From positions 1 to 17,705 of the forward strand of contig VBLZ01000079.1 in assembly GCA_005878515.1 (NCBI GenBank): a stretch of 17,705 nt of DNA, given 5' to 3'. Positions 7,946 through 15,091 of this stretch are shown in pieces. The notes beneath the pieces are model-generated. The model was not told the DNA's origin. It did not search any database and saw nothing but the letters and a program-made list of their open reading frames with translations. This stretch comes from Methanobacteriota archaeon. Its GTDB lineage: Archaea; Thermoplasmatota; Thermoplasmata; RBG-16-68-12. Positions within the stretch are counted from its first letter, which is position 1, and every line of letters starts with the position of its first letter. The position numbers and the translations under genes are program-made.

Positions 7946-8176
7946 ATGATAAGCGCGCATGCCCGTTCATCTTTGAGGGGAGAGCGGATCAGGGACCCAA
8001 GGGCGGATGATCCGACGAACGTCGGCATCGTGGCGTCGGACCGGATCATCCCCGTTTATCCTGCGCGGGTGGAGTCGGCCCTCGCACCTGCCGGAGCCGG
8101 TTGGATCGTTTTGGCCGTCGTGGCGATCCTGTTTTTCCTTTCGTTCGGTTTGATCTGGTTCTTCCTAGGGCGCTGA
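7946..8176 (+). CDS. Possible small single-pass membrane protein
   Basis: This is a tentative 76-residue gene filling the interval between the FKBP and TFB genes, both on the other strand. Its support is the C-terminal end, encoded at about 8102-8173: a strongly hydrophobic run (G-W-I-V-L-A-V-V-A-I-L-F-F-L then S-F-G-L-I-W-F-F-L) that ends in G-R and a stop, a convincing transmembrane helix. The N-terminal 45 residues have no recognisable pattern. ATG 7946 is 30 nt after a TATA-like CTTAAAG; GTG 8030 or GTG 8069 could give shorter proteins consisting mainly of the helix. A second AT-rich element (GTTTATCC, 8054-8061) is also present. The T-rich stretch could instead be a non-coding or terminator sequence. 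No family is recognised. Confidence 0.33.
   Translation: MISAHARSSLRGERIRDPRADDPTNVGIVASDRIIPVYPARVESALAPAGAGWIVLAVVAILFFLSFGLIWFFLGR
8005..8051. repeat. Inverted repeat in the FKBP-TFB intergenic region
   Basis: GGATGATCC at 8005-8013 is repeated as its reverse complement GGATCATCC at 8043-8051. Each copy is also followed or preceded by a GTCGG/CCGAC-like element (8012-8015 and 8035-8039). It lies immediately before the AT-rich GTTTATCC at 8054. It could be an operator or a stem; nothing further is visible. Confidence 0.4.
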
Positions 8177-8222
8177 CCGAACGACTTCCCGCCGCGAGGG
8201 TCAACCGGAGTCGACGAATTCC

Positions 8223-9137
8223 CTACTTGACCATGCCGATCGCAACGGAGATCCGCTTGTACCGATTTCGAATCGTGACCTCGGTCACGCCGGCGACCTC
8301 GGCGACCTCTTTCTGAGTGCACGGCTTGTTGCACAGGATCGCGGAGATGTAGATCGTCGCCGCGGCCACACCACTCGGCGCCACACCGGACGCGAGTTCG
8401 TCCTTCTCGACCTTGTCGAGGATCTCCTTCGCCTTCCGCTGAACGTCCATGTCGAGCTCGAGCCGATTGCAGAACCGGGCGATGTAATCCCGCGGGCTCT
8501 GCGGGAGCAGCTTGAGTCCGAGTTCCCGGACCAGGGTCCGATACGTCCGCCCGATCGATTTGCGGTCCACGCTCGACTTCGAGGCGATCTCATCGAGGGT
8601 TCGCGGCACACCGGACTGGCGGCACGACGCGTACAGGGTCGCGGCGACGACCTCGTCGATCGACCGTCCCCGGACGAGGTTCTTGGTCGACGCCCGCCGG
8701 TACAGGACCGCGGCGTTCTCCCGCACGTGGCGGGGCAAGCCCATCTTCGAGGCCATCGTGTTGATCTCGGTGAGGCCCTGGGCGAGGGAGCGCTCCCCGC
8801 TCTTCGACGTTCGGATGCGGTGCTGCCACTTCCGCAGTCGATAGATCTGGGCCCGCGACTTGTGGGGAATCTGTCGGCCATAGGCGTCCTTGTTGCGCCA
8901 GCCGATGGAGGTCGAAAGGCCCTTGTCGTGGGCCATGATCGTGCTCGGCGGCCCGGCCCGCTCCCGCGACTCCCGCTGCTCCGAGTCGAAGGCCCGCCAT
9001 TCGGGACCTTCGTCGATGATCATGTCGTCGAGGACGAGACCACAGTCCTCGCACACGATCTCCGCGCGCGAATAGTCCCGCACGAGGTGGTCACCGTGGC
9101 ATTCCGGGCACTGGGTTGTGATCTCTACCTCTCGCAC
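8223..9137 (-). CDS. tfb: Transcription initiation factor B (TFB, TFIIB homologue)
   Basis: The 304-residue protein is the archaeal general transcription factor that binds TBP-TATA and BRE DNA and recruits RNA polymerase. The N-terminal zinc ribbon has C10-x2-C13 and C29-x2-C32, the B-reader/linker region follows (E-W-R-A-F-D, then G-P-P-S-T), and two cyclin-like repeats cover about 105-200 and 205-300. The second repeat ends in a helix-turn-helix (T-Q-K-E-V-A-E-V-A-G-V-T-E-V-T-I-R-N-R-Y) that contacts the BRE. I chose GTG 9137 because a strong GGGGGAGG site (9147-9154) lies 9 nt before it, and the zinc ribbon begins at once. An upstream in-frame ATG and the rest of the open frame to 9215 overlap the promoter. 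TFB genes are often multiple in archaea; only one lies here. Confidence 0.96.
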   Translation of the reverse strand: MREVEITTQCPECHGDHLVRDYSRAEIVCEDCGLVLDDMIIDEGPEWRAFDSEQRESRERAGPPSTIMAHDKGLSTSIGWRNKDAYGRQIPHKSRAQIYRLRKWQHRIRTSKSGERSLAQGLTEINTMASKMGLPRHVRENAAVLYRRASTKNLVRGRSIDEVVAATLYASCRQSGVPRTLDEIASKSSVDRKSIGRTYRTLVRELGLKLLPQSPRDYIARFCNRLELDMDVQRKAKEILDKVEKDELASGVAPSGVAAATIYISAILCNKPCTQKEVAEVAGVTEVTIRNRYKRISVAIGMVK

Positions 9138-9146
9138 CTTATCCGT

Positions 9147-9154
9147 CCTCCCCC
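9147..9154 (-). promoter_or_regulatory. Ribosome binding site that fixes the TFB start
   Basis: GGGGGAGG on the - strand is the strongest Shine-Dalgarno match of the region and lies 9 nt before GTG 9137. It supports that start over the upstream in-frame ATG. Confidence 0.6.
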
Positions 9155-9185
9155 GACAGAAGAATAACATCCTTACGAAACAGGA

Positions 9186-9194
9186 ATTATTTAA
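9186..9194 (-). promoter_or_regulatory. TATA box of the TFB gene
   Basis: TTAAATAAT on the - strand is a close match to the archaeal TATA consensus and the most AT-rich element nearby. It predicts transcription start near 9164 and a leader of about 27 nt that contains the GGGGGAGG ribosome site. Confidence 0.65.
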
Positions 9195-9299
9195 CCCTTC
9201 GTCCCGACGCCGCATCGTTTTCTATGCCAATCGCGCGCGCATTCGTTTCGAGCATGCGTCCCATGTTCAAGGCTCTCGAGGAACCCTCGACCAGATGCG

Positions 9300-10037
9300 T
9301 CAGGGCCGGAGTTCGACGAATTCGCCGTTCCGGAGCATGCGCCAGCGGCCGGGGAGGGTTGGGAGGACTTCGGAACAGACGAAGCGAGCGTCCTCCGTCG
9401 CGGTCTCGTGCAGGGTGTAGTAGGGAACGCACGTCCGGGCGTCCCGATGCGCGATCACGCGATCGCCGTCGATCAGCAGGAAGGTGTACGACTCGACCTT
9501 CCGCGGGAACTCGACATCGATCGCGGCCTTCGCCTTCGCGATCGCCTGCTTGAACTCGGCGAGCGGCCGCTGTTCGGTCCCGAGGGAGTCCACGAACCGG
9601 TCGTAGATGAATTGCGTGTCGATCTTCCCCTCGCGGACCCCAAAGTCCTCGATCTCGCCGTTGTGGGCGAAGAACATCACCCGGCCGTCCACTTCGAGGC
9701 GGAACGGATGGGAGTACCGCTCTTGGATCGTGTCCTTCTTCGATGCATAGCGAAGGTGGGCCACGAGGATCAGCGGGGGACTGCACACGCGGGACAGCCG
9801 TCGAACCGTGTCTTCGTACTTCGGATCCGCCGTCGCGCTGCCGGGCCCGCGGGCGTAGAACTCGCCCTCTTGGCCCACGCACGCGATGCCCCAGCCATCG
9901 GGATGGCCCGATTTCGGATTCGGCTGGGGACATCCGAAATCCCGGAAGTTTCTCCCGGTGTCGGCGAGTTGTCGGAACGCCATGAGCGTGTCAACGGGCG
10001 CGGTCTTCCGGCTCACGATGGCGAGCATCCGGCACAT
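9300..10037 (-). CDS. Class II (Ntn-type) glutamine amidotransferase domain protein
   Basis: This 245-residue protein consists of one class II glutamine amidotransferase domain of the YafJ/EgtC-like group. It begins M-C2-R-M; after Met removal Cys2 becomes the N-terminal nucleophile. Other active-site motifs are H-P-D-G-W-G-I-A (44-52), A-H-L-R-Y-A-S (about 93-99) and H-N-G-E-I (about 124-128). These hydrolyse glutamine (or a gamma-glutamyl amide) to glutamate and ammonia. No synthetase domain is attached, so it must either pass ammonia to a partner or act as a stand-alone amidohydrolase. It starts one base after the stop of the adenosine-specific kinase gene (TGA-c-ATG), so the two share a transcript. 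The true substrate is unknown. Confidence 0.9.
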   Translation of the reverse strand: MCRMLAIVSRKTAPVDTLMAFRQLADTGRNFRDFGCPQPNPKSGHPDGWGIACVGQEGEFYARGPGSATADPKYEDTVRRLSRVCSPPLILVAHLRYASKKDTIQERYSHPFRLEVDGRVMFFAHNGEIEDFGVREGKIDTQFIYDRFVDSLGTEQRPLAEFKQAIAKAKAAIDVEFPRKVESYTFLLIDGDRVIAHRDARTCVPYYTLHETATEDARFVCSEVLPTLPGRWRMLRNGEFVELRP

Positions 10038-10038
10038 G

Positions 10039-10530
10039 TCAGCCCAACTTGTACCCGATTTTCCGGAGGAAGGCGATGCGCTCCGCCCGGTCTTTCTCGG
10101 TCTCGAGGCCTTTCGTCCGCTCGCCGTCGACGACTCCTAGGACCCCGCGGCCGCGGCGGGTCGTCGCGACGACGACGTCAACGGGATTCGAGGTCGCGGC
10201 GAACACGGTCACGATTTCGGGCACGTCGCGCAGGGCCCGCAAGACGTTGATCGGGTAGGCCTCCTTCATGAAGACGACGAAGAAGTGTCCTGCTCCGACT
10301 GCCAGGGCGTTCTTCGCGGCGAGCTTCTTCAAGCTCTCGTCGTTGCCTTCCACGCGGACAAGCGCCGGCCCCGAGGCTTCGCAGAACGCGACGCCGAACT
10401 TGATCCCGGGGACGGACCCGACGAGCGCCTCGTGAACGTCCTCGGCCGTCTTGATGAAGTGGGTCTGACCGAGGATCACGTTCAACGCGTCCGGGTTCTC
10501 GATGGCGACGAGTTCCGTCTCGACCGGCAT
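10039..10530 (-). CDS. Adenosine-specific kinase family protein (DUF355)
   Basis: This 163-residue protein matches the small archaeal/bacterial family called adenosine-specific kinase: N-terminal E-N-P-D-x-x-N-x-I-L-G-Q-x-H-F-I-K-T-x-E-D-x-x-E-A, then K-F-G-V-A-F-C-E-A-S-G, G-A-G-H-F-F-V-V-F, P-I-N-V-L, and V-F-A-A-T-S-N-P-V-x-V-V-V-A followed by G-R-G-V-L-G-V-V-D-G. The assigned activity is phosphorylation of adenosine, but it comes from family annotation; no classical kinase motif is present. ATG 10530 is chosen over an in-frame TTG at 10536 because the TATA-like box at 10553-10560 puts transcription start at about 10530, giving a leaderless mRNA. It is the first gene of a two-gene operon with the glutamine amidotransferase. 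Confidence 0.88.
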   Translation of the reverse strand: MPVETELVAIENPDALNVILGQTHFIKTAEDVHEALVGSVPGIKFGVAFCEASGPALVRVEGNDESLKKLAAKNALAVGAGHFFVVFMKEAYPINVLRALRDVPEIVTVFAATSNPVDVVVATTRRGRGVLGVVDGERTKGLETEKDRAERIAFLRKIGYKLG

Positions 10531-10552
10531 CGTCAATGTATCGGGCCGCGTG

Positions 10553-10560
10553 AATTAAAG
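10553..10560 (-). promoter_or_regulatory. TATA box of the adenosine-kinase/amidotransferase operon
   Basis: CTTTAATT on the - strand, centred about 26 nt before ATG 10530, predicts a leaderless transcript. The same AT-rich element read on the + strand (AATTAAAG) could serve the divergent gene at 10634. Confidence 0.55.
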
Positions 10561-10633
10561 TCTTCTTCACGAAAGTGGAGGTACACTACGTGCACGCGGA
10601 AGGGAAAGGGCCACGGGAATCGATCGATGCGGC

Positions 10634-10948
10634 ATGGCGGGAATCAGAGGGTTGTGGACCATCCTCGGCAGCGTCGGCGATCCGGAGGAGCGGGAGGACC
10701 TCGCGCTCGTCGCGACGGCGATCCAGGTGCACTTCGCGAGCCGCGTGGCTCGGGAGCGGGCCGTGGTGGAGTTCATGGCGATCCGGTTTCGGTGGCCGGC
10801 GTCGCGGACGCGTCGACGGCTTGGTGCGCTCGTGGATCTCGGCGTGCTTCGCATGTCCAGGGACCTCGCGGACAACTGGACCAAGGTCTTCGAGGTCGTC
10901 GACCGGCCCCACGTTCCCGCGGCGATCGCCCTCGAGCTCGGCGCGTGA
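10634..10948 (+). CDS. Small uncharacterised protein, possibly winged-helix DNA-binding
   Basis: The 104-residue product belongs to no family I can name. Its middle part (about 30-90) looks like a winged helix: a helical A-V-V-E-F-M-A-I-R-F segment, a basic R-W-P-A-S-R-T-R-R-R-L-G-A-L recognition-like helix, then V-D-L-G-V-L-R-M and F-E-V-V-D-R that could form the wing, as in small MarR/ArsR-like regulators. The composition is balanced, unlike the opposite-strand frames. It is divergent from the adenosine-kinase operon with about 100 bp between, and only one base separates its stop from the stop of the gene on the other strand. The start ATG 10634 has no clear ribosome site, and later starts are possible. 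Confidence 0.6.
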   Translation: MAGIRGLWTILGSVGDPEEREDLALVATAIQVHFASRVARERAVVEFMAIRFRWPASRTRRRLGALVDLGVLRMSRDLADNWTKVFEVVDRPHVPAAIALELGA

Positions 10949-10949
10949 C

Positions 10950-11456
10950 CTAGCCGGGGCCCGTCGTGGCCTTCGTCACCCGCTCCAAGAACCCGGCCGC
11001 TCGCAGCGGCTGGTAACAAAGCATGAGGAAGTCCGACGCCACGAGGGCGAAGAGTTCGTCCGGCACGTGGCGCACGGAGCGGTGGCGGACCGCAGCGACC
11101 GCGCCATCGGCGTGGAGTTCAAACGGACAGCCCATCCGCCGACTCATGGAGGCCAGCCGGTGCACCGCGCCGTTCCGTCGTCCGACGAGGTCCCGATGGA
11201 GGGCCGAGTTCGCGGGTTCCACGAATGCATACCCGACGACCTCGGGTGCCTCAATGATCCCGGGCAGGGAATTATTCCGAAGCGCGAACCCGAAGCTGAA
11301 TCCTGCGGTCGAATGGCGTCGAACTCGCGAGAACCGGTACCCGACGAATCGGCGGTTCGCGATGTGCTTCCGCCGAAAGTTTTCCATCGGCCATCGCAAC
11401 GGCCGGCGAATTCGTTCGAACGTCGCAGCGATTTCGGCGCTGCGGTCTTGGTCCAT
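10950..11456 (-). CDS. Uncharacterised protein
   Basis: I do not recognise this 168-residue protein. It begins with an acidic/amphipathic helix (M-D-Q-D-R-S-A-E-I-A-A-T-F-E-R-I) and continues with a very basic stretch rich in Arg (about 17-55: R-R-P-L-R-W, F-R-R-K-H, V-R-R-H). Two beta-like segments follow (A-G-F-S-F-G-F-A-L, and V-V-G-Y-A-F-V), then a His/Arg-rich region and a hydrophobic C-terminal L-F-A-L-V-A-S-D-F-L-M-L-C-Y. ATG 11456 is preferred over upstream in-frame starts because a TATA-like TTCTTATGG at 11481-11489 would place transcription start near 11460. The opposite frame is Arg/Ser-rich and looks like a shadow. Its 3' end is convergent with the preceding small protein. Confidence 0.62.
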   Translation of the reverse strand: MDQDRSAEIAATFERIRRPLRWPMENFRRKHIANRRFVGYRFSRVRRHSTAGFSFGFALRNNSLPGIIEAPEVVGYAFVEPANSALHRDLVGRRNGAVHRLASMSRRMGCPFELHADGAVAAVRHRSVRHVPDELFALVASDFLMLCYQPLRAAGFLERVTKATTGPG

Positions 11457-11480
11457 CTGGGGTCGGGAAATCGTTGTGAA

Positions 11481-11489
11481 CCATAAGAA
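11481..11489 (-). promoter_or_regulatory. TATA-like box of the 168-aa protein gene
   Basis: TTCTTATGG on the - strand lies about 29 nt before ATG 11456. It is imperfect but the only AT-rich element in position, and it implies a near-leaderless transcript. Confidence 0.38.
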
Positions 11490-11542
11490 CTGTGGCTGGA
11501 CGGGCAAGCGGTGCATCCGGACCGGCGTGGTTCGGGGCAAGC

Positions 11543-11550
11543 CTAAATAG
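11543..11550 (+). promoter_or_regulatory. TATA box of the M1 aminopeptidase gene
   Basis: CTAAATAG, inside CCTAAATAGG, is a good TATA match in GC-rich DNA. It predicts transcription start near 11573, about 20 nt before GTG 11594 and 60 nt before ATG 11633, so both aminopeptidase starts would be on the transcript. Confidence 0.6.
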
Positions 11551-11632
11551 GCCTCGACCGTTCCGCCGCGCGCTGGATGGCCCGGGGTTTTCCGTGACCG
11601 AATTTTCGGAATCGTGCCGGCGACTCGGTCGG

Positions 11633-14167
11633 ATGGACGGGGAGAAGGTCTTCGCGCCGCCGGATGCGCCCGAACATCCGCCGCGGGACCGGACGTTCCT
11701 CCTTCAACACGTCCGCCTCGAGATCACCGTCGATGACCAGGAGCGCGCTATTTCCGGGACCGTCACCCATCGCTTGTCGCCGATCAACGACGGCCTCACC
11801 GAGGTCGCGCTCGACGCGGGGGACCTGAACATCCGCAAGGTCCTCGACGACGGAGGCCACGAACTCGAATGGGAGCTCCATGGAGAAACCCTCTCGATCC
11901 ATCTTCCGAAGGCGCGCAAAGCCGGACAGGACTTCGAGCTTCGGATCTCCTACGACGCGAAGCCGCGGAAGGGGATCTTCTTCACCGGCCCGGACAAGGC
12001 AAACCCGAGGCGACCCCGAATCACCTGGACCCAGGGGGAAGACATGGACAACCGCTACTGGTTCCCCTCGTACGATTATCCGAACCAACGCTTCACGTCC
12101 GAGGTCCTCGCGACCGTCGACGAGAAGTACGAGGCCCTGAGCAACGGCCACCTCGTGGACGTATCCGCGGACAAGCGCCGGAAGACGAAGACGTACCACT
12201 GGTCGCTCGACCAGCCGCATTCGAACTACCTGATCGCCCTCGCGGTCGGCGAATTCGAGTCGAAGGAATGGGACGCGGACGGCGTGCCGGTCCTCGCGCA
12301 TGTGCCGAAAGGGCTCGGTCCGTTCTTGGACCGCACGTTCCAGAACGTGCCGGACATGGTGCGGTACTTCGGCGAGGTGACCGGCCAGAAGTATCCGTGG
12401 CCTCGGTACGCCCAGGTCTGCGTCCCCGAATTCGTCGTCGGCGGCATGGAGAACACCTCGATGACGACCCTGACCGAGTACTGCCTCACGGACGAGAAGG
12501 CGTACGAGGACTACCGGCCGGAAGGGCTCCTCGCCCATGAACTCGCCCACCAATGGTTCGGGGACTTCCTCACGTGCCGGGCGTGGGGCCACATCTGGTT
12601 GAACGAATCCTTCGCCACGTATTTTCAGGTGCTCTGGTGGGAACACTTCTTCGGCAAAGACGCCGCGCTCATGGAGCTCGAGGCCGACCGGGAGAATTAC
12701 TATGAGGAAGCGAGCAAGAATTACAAGCGGCCCATCGTCACGATGAAGTTCGTCGAGCCGTCCGACATGTTCGACCGCCACACATACGAGAAGGGCGCGA
12801 ACGTGCTGCACATGATGCGCAACGAACTCGGCGACGACCTATGGTGGAAAGCGATCCGGCAGTACATGAAGAAGTTCGCAGGCCAGAACGTCGAGACGAA
12901 CGACTTCAAGGAGGCGATCGAGGAGGCCACGGGCCGGAACCTCGACGTCTTCTTCGACCAGTGGCTTTACCACGCCGGGCACCCGGAGTTTGAGGTCGCG
13001 TGGTCGTGGGATGAATCGGCGAAACAGGTTGAGCTTCGCGTGAAGCAGACCCAGGAAGTGAAGGATCCGGTGCCCCTCTTCCGGGTGTCCACCTCCGTCG
13101 AACTGGCCGGGCCCGATCGGATCCAGAAGGAATCGATTCGCATCGAAAAGGCGGACCAGGTGTTCCGGTTCGACGCGCCCCGGCGCCCCCGCGCGGTCTT
13201 GTTTGACCCCGAGGACGCGATCCTCAAGAAAGTGACCTTCAAGAAACCGCGAGACGAGCTTCTGTGGCAGCTCGCGAACGCGGTTTTGACTTGGCCGCGG
13301 ATCGAAGCGTGCCGCGACCTTGGCAAGCTCGTCGGAGATCCCAGGGCGATCGAAGGCCTGGAGGATGCCCTGAAGAAAGACAAGTTCTGGGCCGTGCGGC
13401 GAGCCGCCGCCGTGGCCCTCGGAGAGATCGGGACGGCGGCCGCGCGCGATGCGCTCCTGGGCGGGGCGAAGGACAAGGATAGTAGGGTGCGGCGGGGGGT
13501 GTACCGCGCTCTGGGCAACTTCCGGAAAGATGAAGTGGCATTCAAGGCGCTCGCGAAAGCGTACCGGGAGGATGGCTGGTACTACCCGATGAATGCGGCG
13601 GCCCTCGCCCTTGCGGAAACCCGGCATGAGCAAGCCCTCGACACGATCGTGAAGGGCATGGATCGCCGTTCCCAGGGAGAGATCCTTGCGCGCGGGGCTT
13701 GCATGGCCCTCGCGAACCTGCGGGACGAGCGAGGCTTCCCCCAGCTGGTGAAACGGACCTCGGACGAATATTTCGAGATGGTTCGGTACGGGGCCGCGTG
13801 GGCACTCGGCAAGCTCGGCTCGTTCCACGAATCGCGGAGGGACGAGGTCCTCGAGGATCTGTCGATGCTCGTCCGAGATCCGAACTACCGAACGCGGCTC
13901 GGGGCGACGTTGGGGCTTGGGGAGCTCGGGTACCCGAAGGCCGAGGACGAGCTCGAACGAATTGCGGACGCAGAGCCGATGAGCAACCTTCGGACGAACG
14001 CCCGGAAGGCGATTGCGACGCTCCGAGAGAAACACGCCGAGGCGGCGAAGAAAGTCGAACAACAGGAAGAGCTGGACAAGTTGAAGGACGAAAACAAGGA
14101 GCTTCGGGCCCGCATCACCGCAATCGAGGCTCGTGTCGAGGCGGTCGGAAAGCGGCGGAAACACTGA
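11633..14167 (+). CDS. M1 family zinc aminopeptidase with C-terminal HEAT repeats
   Basis: With ATG 11633 the protein has 844 residues; GTG 11594 would add 13. The N-terminal beta domain leads into a thermolysin-like catalytic domain with the exopeptidase motif G270-G-M-E-N274, the zinc site H302-E-L-A-H306 plus E325 eighteen residues on (W-L-N-E-S-F-A), and the transition-state Tyr at Y385 (T-Y-E-K-G-A). It should remove N-terminal residues from peptides in the cytoplasm, since no signal peptide is seen. After a beta-sandwich (about 445-545) comes an array of HEAT/PBS-lyase-type repeats (about 553-805; e.g. V-R-R-A-A-A-V-A-L-G-E-I-G, V-R-R-G-V-Y-R-A-L-G, V-R-Y-G-A-A-W-A-L-G-K-L-G, T-R-L-G-A-T-L-G-L-G-E-L-G). 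A charged Glu/Lys coiled coil ends it (about 800-840). The repeat array replaces the helical C-terminal domain of ERAP-like enzymes and probably shapes substrate access or partner binding. Confidence 0.95.
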   Translation: MDGEKVFAPPDAPEHPPRDRTFLLQHVRLEITVDDQERAISGTVTHRLSPINDGLTEVALDAGDLNIRKVLDDGGHELEWELHGETLSIHLPKARKAGQDFELRISYDAKPRKGIFFTGPDKANPRRPRITWTQGEDMDNRYWFPSYDYPNQRFTSEVLATVDEKYEALSNGHLVDVSADKRRKTKTYHWSLDQPHSNYLIALAVGEFESKEWDADGVPVLAHVPKGLGPFLDRTFQNVPDMVRYFGEVTGQKYPWPRYAQVCVPEFVVGGMENTSMTTLTEYCLTDEKAYEDYRPEGLLAHELAHQWFGDFLTCRAWGHIWLNESFATYFQVLWWEHFFGKDAALMELEADRENYYEEASKNYKRPIVTMKFVEPSDMFDRHTYEKGANVLHMMRNELGDDLWWKAIRQYMKKFAGQNVETNDFKEAIEEATGRNLDVFFDQWLYHAGHPEFEVAWSWDESAKQVELRVKQTQEVKDPVPLFRVSTSVELAGPDRIQKESIRIEKADQVFRFDAPRRPRAVLFDPEDAILKKVTFKKPRDELLWQLANAVLTWPRIEACRDLGKLVGDPRAIEGLEDALKKDKFWAVRRAAAVALGEIGTAAARDALLGGAKDKDSRVRRGVYRALGNFRKDEVAFKALAKAYREDGWYYPMNAAALALAETRHEQALDTIVKGMDRRSQGEILARGACMALANLRDERGFPQLVKRTSDEYFEMVRYGAAWALGKLGSFHESRRDEVLEDLSMLVRDPNYRTRLGATLGLGELGYPKAEDELERIADAEPMSNLRTNARKAIATLREKHAEAAKKVEQQEELDKLKDENKELRARITAIEARVEAVGKRRKH

Positions 14168-14222
14168 CCGAGCTGCCGCTCCCCGAGGACACAAGAGGCG
14201 GGTCGAAGAGTCACGCATCCCG

Positions 14223-14849
14223 CTACGTCGGGACGTTTCGGGGGCGCGCGGCCTTGTCAGTCGAAGGAAGACCGTGCCTTGATCCAACCGACACGCCTTC
14301 GGCCGCGACCGTCTTCGGTGGGTTGGAGAACTCGAGTACCACCGCGTTCTCCTGAGGTTCTGTCCGGATGCCGCGGCCGCCGAGGTCTGCGAATAGGGCG
14401 CGCGCCACCTCCTCGTAGAACAAGGAGTACTTGTGGCCGCTACCGTGTCTCAAGACGATGACGGTCCGCGAACCGTCTCGCTTTTCTTCGTATTCAAAGG
14501 CCCTCGTGTATCTCGATGTGAGCTTGGGCATGACCTGCAGTACCGTCTCGAGGTCCAGATGCTTGAACATGAAGGTCGTGAACGCTCGATAGACGTCCGC
14601 TCCCGCCCACCGGCCCAGGTCTCGCACCTCGTCCTCGGAGAGGAGCTCGATCATTCGTGAGAGCGCCTCTCTCGGCATCGCGATGAAACCGAACCGGTCG
14701 GCGTACATGTCCCACTCGACGAGCCGGCGGAGGGCTTTGTTCGCCAGGAAACTGACGCTGACTCCTTCCCGCTCCGCCCACTCGCGGAGCTGGCGGTCGA
14801 CCGTTTCGTCGATCCGAAATGCCCGTGTCGTAGTCTTTCGACCTTGCAT
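14223..14849 (-). CDS. Ribbon-helix-helix-like protein with an uncharacterised C-terminal domain
   Basis: The 208-residue product starts with a CopG/Arc-like ribbon-helix-helix: a strand with T-T-T-R-A-F-R-I (about 6-13), a helix E-T-V-D-R-Q-L-R-E-W-A-E-R, the turn E-G-V-S-V-S, and a second helix F-L-A-N-K-A-L-R-R-L-V-E (to about 45). This suggests a dimeric DNA-binding regulator. The following region (about 50-175) includes L-L-S-E-D-E-V-R-D-L-G and the strand/helix T-V-I-V-L-R-H-G-S-G-H-K-Y-S-L-F-Y-E-E-V, probably a ligand or dimerisation domain that I cannot name. The last 35 residues are low-complexity. ATG 14849 is chosen because it directly precedes the ribbon; in-frame codons to 14909 add a weakly patterned stretch. 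It is convergent with the aminopeptidase and divergent from the HTH gene. Confidence 0.78.
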   Translation of the reverse strand: MQGRKTTTRAFRIDETVDRQLREWAEREGVSVSFLANKALRRLVEWDMYADRFGFIAMPREALSRMIELLSEDEVRDLGRWAGADVYRAFTTFMFKHLDLETVLQVMPKLTSRYTRAFEYEEKRDGSRTVIVLRHGSGHKYSLFYEEVARALFADLGGRGIRTEPQENAVVLEFSNPPKTVAAEGVSVGSRHGLPSTDKAARPRNVPT

Positions 14850-14906
14850 TCGGAATCCCACGCGGAAACCGGGAGGGGGTCTGAGAGATTCAAGAATGTT
14901 TGCGTC

Positions 14907-14914
14907 CAATTATC
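14907..14914 (-). promoter_or_regulatory. Possible TATA element of the ribbon-helix-helix gene
   Basis: GATAATTG on the - strand is the only AT-rich element in the divergent interval and would give transcription start near 14885, about 36 nt before ATG 14849. The match is weak. Confidence 0.3.
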
Positions 14915-14993
14915 ACTTTCGACCAGCCGAATCATGTCGCGCACAATGTGATGCGCTGCAAACGTGATGGCTATGTCGCCACGCGGGATACAC

Positions 14994-15011
14994 TGGGTCG
15001 GACATGACCCA
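14994..15011. repeat. Perfect 18-bp inverted repeat between two divergent regulator genes
   Basis: TGGGTC and GACCCA form 6-bp arms around GGACAT. A second, looser inverted repeat (GCGCA-N8-TGCGC, 14939-14956) lies nearby. They sit in the 247-bp interval between the ribbon-helix-helix gene and the HTH gene, where an operator for either would be expected. The role is inferred from place and symmetry only. Confidence 0.4.
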
Positions 15012-15085
15012 CCTGGTCCGCCACGCCGCGAGACGCCGAGTCACTGTGGGCGGCGAAGGCGCCGATCCGAAAAACCTGTCAGAGA

Positions 15086-15091
15086 GAGGTG
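15086..15091 (+). promoter_or_regulatory. Ribosome binding site fixing the HTH regulator start
   Basis: GAGGTG, within an AGAGAGAGGTG run, lies 5 nt before ATG 15097. This strongly favours that start over the in-frame ATG at 15004, whose extra 31 codons have no family-like pattern. Confidence 0.65.

Noticed and set aside
7888..8049. N-terminal extension of the FKBP frame to an ATG at 8049
   Set aside because: It would run through the TATA-like box and inverted repeat, and adds no family-like sequence before the K-G-D-I-V strand.
8130..8165. T-rich stretch as an archaeal poly-T terminator
   Set aside because: The T-richness is explained as Phe/Leu/Ile codons of a possible membrane helix, though termination of a short + strand transcript cannot be excluded.
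12839..14287. A 482-codon - strand frame over the aminopeptidase C-terminal region
   Set aside because: The + strand encodes regular HEAT repeats there; the antisense frame has no recognisable domain.
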